From Zygnema cylindricum (taxonomy: Eukaryota; Streptophyta; Zygnematophyceae; Zygnematales; Zygnemataceae), in contig JBBHKE010001838.1 in assembly GCA_037447655.1 (NCBI GenBank), forward strand, positions 66,265 to 110,579: a stretch of DNA of 44,315 nucleotides. Direction: 5' to 3'. The notes under the pieces were generated by a model. It did no database searches, was not told the origin of the DNA, and was given only the letters and a program-made list of their open reading frames with translations. Every line of letters begins with the position of its first letter. The first letter of the stretch is position 1. Both the position numbers and the translations under genes were made by a program. Shown here piece by piece: positions 9,401-24,400 of this stretch.

Positions 9401-12400
9401 TTTTATTCATAACTGGATCTTTTACGTCATCAATGTTGACGTGGGCGAGGTTATAGTCAAGTAGGAAGGATTGTGTAAATATTATATCAACGATAGGTTA
9501 GACGTTGGTGTAATTACAACATAATGTTTGGACAAGTTGTCAGGAAAATAGTCGACCAATAATCTCCACAAAATTTGATGTGGAATGTACGAACGCAATT
9601 CCAAGGTTTATGCTATAAAATTTGTTAAAATGTATAGGGTACTCGATTCTGTTGGTATGGTTTAAAAGTTGATGTGTGAGAAAAGACGAATTATGAGATT
9701 AGCGATGTAACTTAGGACTAGGGGTCCATTAGGATGCTAAATTAGGTGGATGGATCAAGATCATGAGTGACTATATGTGAAGCAAGAAAGATTTGATGAA
9801 CAGGTGTAAGTGGAAAATAAGGAATTAGTTTGCAGATAATGGGGACTAAATTAAGGATTACTTCACAAGTGGTGACAATTCGATGAGATGTGGGACACCA
9901 GATTCAATATGCTTTCAAATTTGGAGCATAGCCCACAAAGATGCCTTCAAGGTTGTAGACGCCCAATTTCCCATGTTGGTTAGTAAGGTATTTGTAACAA
10001 GTCTCACCTTTAGAAAATGTGAAGATGAGAAACATCCGGTTTCTTTCCATGCCACGCCTCAAAAGGGGTTTTGTTAGAAGTGCCAAGGTAGAAGACGAAC
10101 TTTTCACATAAAAGGAAGTAGTGGTTGGCAAAGGTCAAGGTGCAAAATGAAAAATAGATCGCGCCATGTTGAGGAGCACGCCTTCAACTTTTTGACGTCA
10201 CTTTTTTGTTGGAAACTTTTAAGGGGAATCAGTTTTTATGATGCCATTTGATTGCATGAAATCAAAAAAGGCATTAGACATATATTTCCCACCATTTGTT
10301 AAATTGGAGAAATAAAGTGGTTTTTTACAAAATCTTGAAAATGTCGAAAATGATTGAAGACTTCCAAATTATGATTCATGTAAGTAAATGTCGGTAAAAC
10401 GTGGGTGGTCATGAATAAGGGTCAAGAAACACATTCCACCGCTGAATTTTGGGACACATGACCACACACATCACAATGGATGAGATCGAAGCGAGCTTCA
10501 AATTAAAGAGAATTGGAAGCAAAAGGACTATGAGACATTTTGTAAATGACTTATGCATTATATTGGATTCTTCACCTTTGGTTATAGGGCATTTTATGAG
10601 AATTACTAGAATGTTTTTATTTGAATGGCCGAAACAAAGACGTCATTCATGAAAACAAATGGTTCTAGGATGTTTTTAAGGTTGCATGGGTAATACCTCT
10701 AAGAAAATCAAAAACATCGAGGCTGCTGCATTTGTTTCCACTACCTATAAGGTATAAGTGGAGGAGAAGAATTTGCCATTAGTTTTGCGATAACTCCTAA
10801 ATTGTTGTCGGCATTTATTTCCACTACCAATAAGGATATGAGTGGAAATAAAAAATAACCATTTGTTTTTGCGATGACTCCTAAACTGCTTTTATACAAC
10901 ATTGTACTAACAAAGAAGAGGTTTTCTTTTAATTCTTGGAAAAAGTGGACTTTTACTAGGATTATGTGAGGAGAATCAGGCAAATATGGGTCAATTATGA
11001 GATGTTTTTAACCAAATTGGAGGTGAAAAGAATTTGTTGCTATACAAAATATGTAACCAAACGAGAGGCTGACTGAAGAAATCATAATCTCAATACGGCA
11101 AGACATGATGTCATGAGCTAAATCGTTAGGCCAATTATAAGTGTCACTTGTAGGTATAAAGCCGCACACATAGTCCACGGGATTGTATATGTCTTTGACA
11201 GGCGTTACCATATGTGATGTGGATAAGACTGTAAGTATGATACAATCCGAGGATTAGATTTAGAGGTAGTGCTGTTTGGACCAACGAAGGATGTTAGAAG
11301 TTAGGCGCCGGGCACCACAAAATAGGAGGAGCGTATGGTAAATAAATGCTGTGTTCCCATCAGCAGATGGGCCTAATTTTGTTGTTGCGATATAGGGATT
11401 AGCAAGATGTTTTCGATTTGAATTTAGCTGGGCTGATTTTATGTGTTCCCTAATCGTGTATTCTAGTTATCGTTTTCAAGCCAATGTTGGACAAACTTTA
11501 ATGTGGTCGCGTCTTTTGCAATATTTGCAAAATCAGATTGACCTTGCAACAATACAAAACGTATTGGGATCCAAAGTGGTTAATGTCGATCCATCAATTG
11601 ACAGGCCAGGTTTTTTTAATGGCTTTTTTTCCCTGCAATAAACGATTGGTTTGACCTGACATGGTGACATGAGTTGGTTTGTTATTCAGTGTACTAATGA
11701 AAGCGTAAAAAGATATAGGCAACCCGCCTAAGATTGCGCTGATCGAATCTCCATAAGTGACGTAGTAATTCATGCATTTTAATTGGCCCACCAGGGACCT
11801 ACACTGACGTATTAATTGATGCATTATAATTGGTCCACCAGGGATCCACGGGACTTTTTGGAGACGGGATAGTATGCTATCGGTTTTATCTTTTTGAATA
11901 AGAATAAACTGATGACGTAGGCAATCAGCAAGGTGGTAGTTTTGTATGCAATACACAAAATTATCGATGCTCCATGAGAGGTTGTGGTTGTTGAACTAAA
12001 TTCGTGAGGGGTCCGTCAAATAAGAGATTGAGTCACGAATGTGCGCTTATATTTTTCCTTCTATGCAACGACAACTGTTTCATGGAGGCATAAGTAGTAG
12101 AACTAGATAAAGGTAAAACTAGAGAACCGGAAAGTTGCAAAGGCACTTCGATTTAGAATTTATTCTTAGGTGCGACTAGTGTGGGCAAAACTTGTTACTG
12201 CAAAAAGAATTAAAGATTAAAGAGGTTCGCCCATAAAAACCTCCTACACTAACAAAGGTATATTCAAAGCACTAAAGAACCTGTGTAAGTGCTACAATGA
12301 AGTACTAAACTATAATGTAGCGTTTATGACTTAAAAGGATGTGAAACTAGACATAAGCTTAGATAGATTTCCAAAAGAAAAGAGGATAGGGAGAGAAGTT

Positions 12401-15400
12401 GGGGAAAGGGACGGGGGAAACGGGAGTGCGGTATGTCATAAAGAGGGAGTTGGACGACGTATAGAAAAAGAAAATGAATGGTGGGACGTAAAGAAGTGGG
12501 GAAACATAGAAAATTTTCAGAAACGAGAAGGGCAAAAGGGAAATCGGCAAGAGGGAGGGAGAGAATCAAGGATCTAGTTATGCAATGGAGGGGGTAAAGG
12601 AATAGGGGGCGAAAAGGATGAGGGACTTTGTGAGGGAGAAGGATGAGGAGGGGGAGGGAAAGGAAAGCGGGGGGGGGGTAAGAGAATGAGGGTTCTCATT
12701 GAGAGAGTAGGGACGGGTGTCGAAAAGAGAAAGGCTCATTTCAGAGGAGAGGGAGGAGGGAAGGGGAGAAGGCAGAAGGAAGAGAGGGCTGAACGAGTGT
12801 GGAATGAAATTAGGAGGATGGAGGGTGGAAAAAGGAAAGGGAGTGACGTGGAAGGGGGAGGAGAGAGAATCAAATATATGGTTAGGCTAGGGAGGGGGAG
12901 GGGGAGGGGGAGGGAGAGGAAAGGGGGAGATTGGGGAATGGTGGAGGAGAAAACTATCGATCTGGTGAGGAAACAAGGGCTGGAAGTGGAAGGGGAGTGG
13001 AAGTGGGGGGGTGAGACGGGAAAGGGGTGGAGAGCGGGAAGAGGGGAGAGAGGGAAAAAAGGGGGAAAGATTATATGGAATGTAGTTGGAGGAGGGAGAG
13101 GTTTGGGAAGGTAGTTTTTTAGGAGAGAATGAGGCATCTTATTCGGGGAGGCAGGGTGAGGAGGGGTAGTAGGAGAAAGTGGAGGGGATGAGTACGAGGG
13201 TTATTGGTAGAGGCGAGGAAGAGGAAGAGGAGGAGAAGAGGAAGAGGAGGTGGAGGGGAGGGGAGAGGGAGGGTTTAGAGAATAAGGTAAATCATTAAAG
13301 GATGATACAAGCAAAGAAGAGGGAGGTGGGAAAGGGACCGGTGGGGCTTGCGAAGAGATTGAGGGGGGTGTAACTATACCATTTTTGGATATTCGAGGGA
13401 GAGCACTGAAAATCGAACGGAATCTCGTACGAAATTCCGCACAAAATTCCGTTTAGCATCAGATCCTCATTGTAATCACATTGAATTTAGCAATGCATTT
13501 CGCGCTAAAATTTGCACTTATTCCGCAATGAAATTGGCATTGATTCTATCAGGAAATTATTCACTGAAATTTGCAAAAGTTCTTCACTAAAAATAACACT
13601 GCTCTGAATTTTGATTCTTCTTTGCTGTGATGCGCTGTGATGCGCTTTTAGTGGGAGGGGGAAGTGGGAGGGGTTAAGGGGGTCAGTTGGGGGAAGGTAA
13701 AAGGGAATAGAGGAATATTTTCATGGAATGAGTTTTCTATTGACAAACGGGAGGTGGGTGTAGAAATCTAATCAATGCGAATCTGAAGGGGAGCATTGCA
13801 GCGGAGATTGGGGACTTAAGAGAACTTATGTTTTTGTGAGTGTGGACTGAGGGGATGCATCTCATACGAAAGCTAATTATAATACTATAACATGTTTATA
13901 TATAAAACTGTATATAACAATATAATTGTGCTACTTTATGTTTTCATGTTTAGAGGTGGTATTGCCAAAAGGTGAAGGGGGTGAGGAAAAATGAAAAGTC
14001 TTTATCTCATCAGAATTAGGCAAGCGCTAAAGATAACTTTAGGAATGCCAATCACTGAAAGATCAATAAAAAACTTGTAAATTTTTTACTTTGGAAATAC
14101 ATGTTTTTAAAAAATTATATTTTGATAAAAATTGGAAAACTCCGTATTTGAGGGAAGATCCTTTTCTTGGAGGGACGCATTGGTGGCTTTTAAGGGATCA
14201 TCATTTAAAAAGTCGACTATTAAATAAAATTAAATGTATGACGGAAAATCAATGATTTTGAAAGTTAAATTTTATTTTTAGCGTTTCTACTCATTGTTGT
14301 TTGATCTTGGAAGTTGGTGGCACAGAAGAGGGTCTTTTATAGAAACAAAAAGTCAACCTGAGAATTTCATTTTTTTATTCTTGCAAGTTTAATAGTAGAA
14401 AAGTTCAACTATTTTGTGTTTCCCAATATTGGTGCTATCATTACCTTTGGGTCTATTTTGTGCTAAAGACATGTGAGGAATTTATGTGTGGAAATACGGG
14501 GTGTCACAGACATCTGAATGGGAACGAGTTGAGTGGAAACATTCCATCGTCCATTGCTAACCTGCCATCTATCCTATATATGTAAGGAAAAAAAGAGAAA
14601 AGTACATTTTACAAATTTGAAACAACCCTCGAAACATTGTAAGCCGCATTTTATATGAAAAGTAACATAAAGAAACAAGAATAATCCTTTCAAAGAAATT
14701 TTCTATTCTACAACATAAGGTTGCGAGGGGGGAGGGGGGGAGGGGGTAGTGGGGAGAGTGGAAGCAGTCAAATAAAAACCAATAATGATCATATTGATCT
14801 CGTCTTAAAATATAAATCAATAACGGAAAATAATCATACAAATTGCTGAACTTAATATTGGCAAACTGATAATTGATAATTGTTATAAGTAGACTCGACA
14901 AAAGTAATTTGTAATAATGTTTGTTAAGAACATTAGGTAAGGTGCAAATTTTCATATGAATAAAAAAAATATATCGATAATAAGCTATTCATATATATTA
15001 ATGGTAAATATATAATAACAACAATTTATATGCAATTAAATTTGACACTAAGGGTGGCGTTCCATCAAACAAAAAGTGGGGTAGTTTACAGAAATCCGCG
15101 CTTATCCGTACTAAATCGTACTGATTTTTTTTTTTATACGCGAAGAACATTTCAGAGAATCTTGCCAAGACTCTCCCAAAGTCTGGGAGGTAACAATGAC
15201 AGCTGAATATTCATTCGCAAGGCGTTCGCTTCAATTTTCTTTGTAGCTGGCAACCCACCTCATCGAGGTGAGTTGTCAACTTGAGGTGGGTTGTCAGCTA
15301 CATAATTAAATGAGTGGCAACACGCTGGACGATTAAGAAACATGTCACAATGGAATACCAATGAAATTCTCAAAATCTGCACATGATATGTACATTTCAA

Positions 15401-18400
15401 ATGGAACCGAAAATAAAAAAGTAACCTCGTAACGCTCTTTTGTCGCGCTATTTCTAGCAACACTCTTTTGTCACACTATTTCTGGCAAAGGATTTTTGTC
15501 ATGTTCGAAAACAGGAAGCCTAAAAAATGAGTTGGCGTAGAAAGTTGACGTCTGCAAAAGGTCGGTCGTATGATGACTTGGTACGCATGTACATGGTACG
15601 CGAATGAAGATTTTAACTTAAATTTGTCAGTGTGAAAATCTTTAAGGATATTCAATATCGGATTGTAACTTACGTGGTGCCACTCAATATACAACACGTG
15701 GTTTACAGACTCTACGCGGTGGACCATCGTCTCAATTATAACATCCCGTAGAGTTGGCTGTACGATTACATAATTTCTTGATGGTACGCCACCCTAATTA
15801 GTAATGCTAGTTTGATTTTTTTTTCAAGAACGTAAGAAATGGATCATCAGAAAATTTCAATAATAGTAAGCCGGTTTGAGTAAAGAAGTTTGGGAGGTTG
15901 TCACAGAGATCTATCTCACAACAATTTAAGTGGAAGCATTCCAACAAACCTGGATAATCCGGAATACCTCCAAAGCTTGTAAGAAATATAAGAGAACACA
16001 TTTCAAAAGTTTGAAACATCCCCTAAAACATTGTAATCACATTTTGTAATCAATAGTATAAAAAAAAAACAAAAAAGTGATCCTTTAGAAAGTATTGTCT
16101 ATTGTACGGCATAGGATTGTCAATGAGGGGATGAGGGAGGCGGTAACAAGCGATTAAAAACTACTTATGATCTTAAAAATCAATTTAAAAAAAAAAAAAA
16201 ACATTAAATATTAGAGCTAACTATATTTAATATTGACAAATGATATTAAAATATTTAATAAAATGCAAGTAAATGTAAACAGTACCAAAAATTAGATGAT
16301 AATAATAAAAACTAGAACTAGTAAAAGTAATCAATAAAACTACTTGATGGTAATAAATAATTTGTTAATAAAAACATACAAATGTGAATAAACTGATACT
16401 AAATTACTAATAAACATTGATGATAAACATTTAACGCTAAAATTTTATCATAACAATTATAAAAGAACCCTAACTAGCAATGTCAATTCATACTTAACAT
16501 TTAATATTAAGTCAACATGAAAACTGGATGATAATAAAAATCGAGAAATAATAACAATAAGACGGTTTGACTAAAGGCGAGAGGTTTTATGGTGGGGATG
16601 CGAGGTGTCACAGAGATCTTTCTAACAACCAGTTGAGTGGAAGCATTCCATCCTCCATTGGTCAAATAGCATACCTCGACTACTTGTAAGAAATATAAGG
16701 GAACAACCCATTAAAAAAAAACTAAAACAACCCTTGAAATATTGTAAAATATGTTTGCAACAAATAGAAAGCAAAAAAAACTAAAATTGATCCTTTGAAA
16801 AGTAAATTCTATGTTATAGTATAGGGTTATTTTTAGGAAAATCATTTAAGAAAACAAATATTGGCAAATGATTACTAATAATTAATAAGCAATAAAAAAA
16901 AATCAAAATCATAATAATTTAATATAAATGTAAACAAACAAAATAACCAATAATAAATTTGTAAAAAATAAAGAAGACATGCATAATAATAGAATTTAAT
17001 TATAGCATTAAAAAAAAAGGAAAATCAACTATATATCCTTATTAATAACTAATAATACACATTGATTAAACATAAAGTTGAATTATAATAAAAATCCAAT
17101 AATCATAATAATAAGCTTGTTTTGACTAAAAAGACTTTGGAAGATTTGGTGGCGGGGAAGCGAGGTGTCACAGAGATTTATCTGACAACCAGTTCAGTGG
17201 AAGCAATAATCATGGTAGTAAGATTGTTTGACTAAACAGAGTTTGGGAGGTTTGGGGCCGGGAATGCGAGGTGTCACAGAAATCTATCTTATAATAAGTT
17301 GAGTGGAAGCATTCCATCGTCCATCAGTCAATCGGACAACCTCACACTATTGTAAGATATATGAAAGACATACATTTTATAAATTTCAGTTTGAGACATT
17401 GTAAGACACATTTTGTTATAAATAACACTAGAAAAAAACGAGGATGATTCTTTAAAGAACTATCAACTATACGGGGTAGGGTTGTTGATAAAGGGTTAAT
17501 AAGCAGGTAAAATCTAGTAATGATTATACTAAATTAATGATGACAACTAAATATACATATGTATAATGATACAATTACTAATACTTACTTTAGGCAAATG
17601 ATTATAGAATTTTGATGTCATATAATGAAAATCGGTCAACTGACAAATCTCCAATACTTGTAAGAGCTATCAAAGCCAAGTACATTTTACAAATGTAAAA
17701 AATTATCGCGAAATGTTGTAGACACATTTTGTAATAGTTTTTAATAGAAATGAACGAGGATCACTCTTTACAAATTATTGTTTATTCCACGAGATATGTT
17801 AGTCAATGAAAGCAGTAATAAGCAAGTAAAAAATAGTTATGATCACAATAAATTAATAAAATGCATTTATAAAATGCATACATATATAATGCTATAATTC
17901 TTGTAATTAATTTTGACAAATGACCTGTAATATTTATTTTTAAATAATAAGAAAAATTAAATTATAAGATATTGAAAGTTGCCGATATTAAATTATTAAG
18001 AAATATTAATGATATCAATTAAATTACAAAAGTTAATTTTTATAGATACTGTGGCCATAGTGGGCACCCTAAAAAGATATAAGAGAAGAAAATCAAACAT
18101 TAGAGAGAGGAGAGTCAAGGCAAAGAAGAAAATGAAGCAAAATCAGGACAAAAGTCAACAAGAACAATATTAAAAAACAAAGTGCAGGTACTTTTTACTT
18201 ATTTTAATCCGTAAGTTGATTATGAAAAAATTACAGTTTAAGTACTATTAAGTCTAGTTTAGCTTTAGATTTCACCAGTTACACTATGAACAGAAAAAAA
18301 GTGATCTTGCAAAATACATAAGGTAAAATCAAAGACGACCAAGTCAATGAAGAATAGAATTAAAAACAAAGTAAATATTGTATTCATGGAATCTATAATG

Positions 18401-21400
18401 AAAAACCTTGCTTACCTTCATTAAGTACTAGAAGGACAAGTCTACTTGTACAATATGCTCGAGTAATAGTTAAGGTATCCGTACACAAACATTGAGTTTA
18501 CATGAACCGACTTACAATAAACATGAACTACAACATCACATGAAAAGAAAATAAGCACATAAGTTTAACTTCGGTATGCAGGATCCACAAAAGTGTATTT
18601 CAACAATTATAGTAATTAAAAATAACAAAATATAATCATCCTGAAATTTTGAATAAATATCTTTGATCAACCATAAAATTATATTTAAAAAAAAATCTAA
18701 TTCATAATAAGTAAGCACGTTTGACTAAATCAACTTTGGGAGGTTTTGGGGCGGGAATGTGAGATGTCACAGAGACCTATCCAACAACAAGTTGAGTGGA
18801 AGCATTCTATCGTCCATCGGTCGACTGACATTGCTCAAATACTTGTAAGAAATATAAGATAGATAACACTAACTATAGAAAAAAACGATTCTAGAATAAA
18901 CATAATTTGTACAAAAAGTAATAAAGGTATCTATACACGAGGAAAAAAATGACGTGAACCATCTTATAACACACTAAAAACTACAACATTGCAGTGAAAA
19001 TAAAATGCGCACTTTAGTACAACTAAGAAATGTACGATTTACTCTTACACAACCAAAATTGTACTTCAACAATGAAAATAAACTAAAAAATACAATAAAT
19101 AGTAATCCTAATGAATAAGTAATAATATGTTTTGATTAAATTTTAAAATGGGTCATACCAAAACCTCAATACTTTTTATAATTTTGTTTGACTAAAAGGG
19201 TTTTGGAAGGTTTGGAGGAGGGGGATTCGAGTTTTCACAGAAATCTATCTCATAACCAGTGGAGTGGAAGCATTCCATTGTCCATCAGTCAATTAATATC
19301 CCTCCAATACTTGTAAGAAATAAAAGAAATATAATTATTACAAATTTGAAACACCCCTCGAAACATAGTAAGACACATTTTATGTTAAACAGTAATAGAG
19401 AAAATTAGGAACGATTCTCTAAAAATAACTGTCTATTCTATAGTAGACGTCTTGAGCGACGGGAGGAGGGGGGAACAAGCAAGTAAACACAAGTAATGAT
19501 TATAGCAAATTAATAGCAATTGAAAAAAAATATGTAATATATATCTAACGCAAAAACTAATTTACATTTTTATTGATATTGAAAAACGGTTATTAATATT
19601 TAATTGCGAATAATAAGAATAGTTCAATGGAAAGAATTTCATATAAACATCGATTTACAAAAGTAGCTGATAGTAAATTATTAACATAAATTGATGATGT
19701 ATATCTAACAGTAAAAGTTCATTATTGTCGAAGATATGGGCATCGTGGGCATTAGAATGAGATACCGGAGATAAAGATCAAAGATACGAGAGAGGAGAGT
19801 CATAGCAAAGAAAAGAGCAAAAAACAAGACAAAAGTCAACAAGAAGATGCGAAAAGAGAAGCAAAGAGGAGCGAATGTCTTCTCATTATAATCGGTAATC
19901 TGATTGTATAAAATGAATTTTTTAGCACTAGAACGTCTAGCTCTAGGTTTAGAATGGACAGGTTAAAAGAAACGAAGCTTGAAAATACAAATGGTGGAAC
20001 TAGTGAACACCAATGTCGAATTCGGAGGACGGTAGAATTGTGAACAAAAGGAATATTCCGTTCATAGAGTATATAATGAAAGAATCAGTTAACGTACGAT
20101 GTGTCGACAACAATTAACATTGTGTTCTAATAGTTGTACACGAACAATTAATTTACGTGAACCGACTTATAAACAAAGTGAAACATAATGCCACAATGAG
20201 AATAAAATGCACATTTGTGCACTTAGAAATGTACGATTCACAAAAGTGTAATTCATCAACTAAAACAATAAACAGTAACATTAACTAGTGATCGGAATTA
20301 ATTTTTAATAATACATAGTTATATATTGATGAAACATAAAAATCTATTATAATAAATATTCAATAATTTAAATATTTGGTTTGTTGGCTAAGAGGAGTTT
20401 GCGAGGTTTGGTGGTGAAAATGCGAGGTGTCACAGAGATTTATCTTACAACCAATTGCGTGGAACCATTCCGTCGTCCATCATTCAGCTGACATCCCTCA
20501 AAAAATTGTAAGAAATATAAGAGAAAAACACCTTTTTAAAATTTGAGACAACCCTCGAAACATTGTAAGAAAAGTTTGTAATAGAGTAATAATATAAAAA
20601 AATAATCCTTGAAATGCCTAGTCTACAGGGTATGGTTGCCGATAAGGAGGTGCGGTGGTGGCTACAAGAAATTATACACTAGTTATGGTCATCAAAATCG
20701 AATACTAGAAAATAAATAAATGAATGACAGCTAATATGTTTGCTCTTTCTCTTTGAGCCCTCTAACTAACCCTAATTTCATGTTTTTCTCTTACCTTCGT
20801 ATTCTTCTTGCCGTCACCTATTACTTCATTTCCTTCCTCTCCTCTAAACTTGCAAAAACGAATTAAACCACTTAGCGACAGACCAGAAAATTAGATTCTT
20901 GCAAATAATTTTATAAAGAAGGAAATTTGATAATCTACTGAAAAAAACCACATGCTTGCAAAAATTAAAAAATATATTAACTTGCACTTAATTAAAGCAA
21001 AGCTCAGCCATTACAGCAATACTAATGAATTGTGTAAACGGCAACAAATCCTTGAAATGTGCAAAAGGCATAAAGACGATTGTATTTGATTTGTACAACC
21101 CAAGATAGTGCGACAATAAGGCTTAGGGTAGCCTAACAGTATCCGCTTTTACTTTCTTTTATAATGTTCTCTATGTCGTTTACAAATTTCCACAGCACAA
21201 AGGCTTAGTTTTCATAACCATGTGTTTCCATATCAGTCTCCAATTTTAACACATGAAGGATTTTTCTGAAGCTATGAATTTGAAATTAATAATTTGTGCA
21301 TTATGCTTTTGTGCAGGTATTTGGCAAATAACCTTTTGAGCGGCTTTATTTTGTTCCCATTGGATTCTTGGATATATATGCCTGACTTTGACTTTAGAAA

Positions 21401-24400
21401 CAACTTTCTTTCCGGTTCTGCTATAGTGTATCAAGTTATTCCAGACCTTTGCAACGGTGCTAGTGGGAATTGCTTCAATTCTCATGACCCTTTACTAAAA
21501 AATTGTTCTTCGTCGGTGCAAAGGAACAAACCTCAGTGTTTGCAGTTTTGTAATGCTTCTCAACCAATGGGTGCATGTGGCGGCCACGGCATCTGTCCTG
21601 GACTGAATAGATCATGCATATGTGATAATGACTATTCCACGGACGTGAGTAACAACACGTGTACTTTCAGTAAGTCACTATTGACACCATCCACGCAAAT
21701 TGGTTCGGTGATTGATTTTTGTTTAATTGCACACAACCAACTTAACAAATGTGAGCAAAACATGTAGAAACATGTGTTGAGTATTCTGAAACTTTGTCAA
21801 CATAAATGATACTGAGCAAAATGGAGGGTTGTTTTTTATGACGTCACTTATTTAAATATGTAGAAAAACCAGGAAACTTTACTATTGTTTTGTTATAGCT
21901 TCTCTTTCACGAAGCCTCTCAAAGCCGTCATAATAACCAGTGATTTGACACTCGACGTGTGAAGCTGAATTGATAATATGCTCAAATATGCCTATTTATG
22001 TTTATTGCTTGAGTCAGTGATTAAGTTTTAACGAGCTGCCATTGCCTCCTGTATGAAATTTTGTTTGCCGAAATTGTGTGGTCTTTTTGAGAAATAAGCT
22101 ATCATTGCTTTTGGAAAGTATTTTGTTGATTATTATTTGTAGAGCCATCATTTTAGATGGGCTACAATTAGGGCTTCTACATTGTTATGCGATAACGTTG
22201 TGATGCACTAAACACCGTTAAGGACAACGATGTGCAAATGTATCTTTTTTTTGTGCGTGACTTTAAACTTCTGTTCCTATTATCCTGATGAATTTTTCAG
22301 AATCTCGTGGGTTGGGATTATTAACACCACCGCAAACATTGTCAAAAATAACAAATCAATTTTTCCGTTACGCAAGCTCTGGATATTTGTATTCTAAGGA
22401 TAAGAAACCATCATGGCTGGTGGCGACCTCATGGAATTGGGTTGCTCAACTACCTAGCAACAAAGTCAAGGACCAATACAATTGTAGTAAGCATTCAAAC
22501 TCCTGGAATTAAATCTTAGTTTAGTGTGAAAAGAATGTCGCTTCCTACACTGACATGAAACTCTGTCATTTTTTTCATGTCATTTTTTCTTTTCAAACCA
22601 GCTTTCATAGGCAATTTTGACGACCATTAAGACATTAACGTAGCACCGCTACCACAAAAAAATGGATTTTTCTTTCATGTTCTTTTGAATATACACCAAG
22701 AAATCTGCCACTAGTTGAAAATTTGACATGGTTTGTTTTTTTTTTTGTTATTTTCCTTTTGTGATGTGTAGATATATGCTGGATCATTTCTGCTTTCACT
22801 GCCATTGAACATGCTCATTACATTGCAAACGCGGGAAAGCAACCTCTCCCTAACTTTACACCCGAGCAATTGCTTAATTGCTCAAAAATTACCTGCGCTA
22901 GAGGAGGCTGGCCAAACGAAGCTTTTGATTACGCAGCAAACACAGGTCTCTTATCATCAAAAAGTTTCACAAATGAAAGTACCTGCGAATTGGTCGATGT
23001 ACGTCATATTAATGCCTTCCAAACTTTCTCATTTGTGCACTCTCTCCTGTCTCCTTCAGATTTTAAGGTTTCTTTGTATGTATATGTCTCTCATTCCTTC
23101 TCTTTCTTCAATATATAAATGACATACCTTGCGACCACATAATTTTTGCATATGCTTCCAGTCATCTTTCATGTACTCTGTCTACAATTTTCCAAAGTTC
23201 AAACAATATACCCCGAAAAAACTTTTTGTAAATTCTTACACAACCTTTTAAAACATAACATTGATTGACCATTCTGCAGAAATTGAACGGATTACAAATC
23301 TTATCGTATGATAGAATTCAAATGAATGGTTGGAAGGGCCTCTTACTGGCTCTTCAACAACAACCAGCTGTGGTGGCTATCGAGGCCAGCTCTGATGCTT
23401 TCAACAATTACGACCCTAAAATAGTGAGCACTTGTACAATTTTTTTAGTTTTTTACAATCTACGTATGCCACCGGGGAATATTATAATGATGTGTGACCA
23501 ACTTGAGATTGTTGCTGCAAACTATTTCAAATTCTGCTTTTAAGTTATTGATCAAATGGGCTATCCACAGGTTTCCATTGTATCAAAATTGAAAGGGTTG
23601 TTGTGTTGATTTTGATGAACTAATTTCACATGTGTTTTGAGTTGGTGTAGGGTGTCTTTGATGATGAGACTTGCTTCTCGAACGGGGTGGACCATGCGGT
23701 GTTAGTCGTTGGTTATGATTTGACAGATGAGACGCCATATTGGCTCATTCAAAATTCATGGGGAACCAACTGGGGGGATAAAGGATACATGCGTATCAAA
23801 ATAGCAAGTGGTTATGGGATTTGCGGAATCAATACTCAACCAGCTATCATACCAATAATGAAGCCCAAACGTAAGTTTGGTGAAAGACATTTTTTTGCTT
23901 CCACTTTCGTGTTTTTTAAAGAGGAAATATAGGAGCATGTGACCATAATCATTCATGCTAATCTGTGAATTAATTGAATTTTCAGAATGAGAAATTTGAT
24001 TGATTTGCAACTACGTCACTAAGTTAGAGTCAAGGTGATTGATTGGATCCTTACGCTTTTTTGCTTTTTTATATGGACTATTTCAGCTGGCGATCTTTGT
24101 AACGTTCAAAATTTTGCACAAATACAACAGAATGCCACCAACGGTCCTGGAAGCATGAACCCATGTGGCAATGGTTTATGTATTTCAAACAAGAAAACAT
24201 ATACCTGTAAATGTATGGATCAATTTGTAGCCGTGAATAATACGGACGGAACACAAACATGCGCTCCAGGTGAGAAACATCATGTATTTCAGACGTTGCT
24301 TTCAAGAATGTTTAATTTTTTTGATTCATACTTGATTTTTTTTTTTTTACATTTTAGGGTTTTTGTTAATAAGTAAGATGAGTAAGCACCAGAGTACAAA

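Noticed and set aside
12324-13137. Frames of 63-142 codons on both strands
   Set aside because: They are purine-array artefacts on the opposite and same strand.
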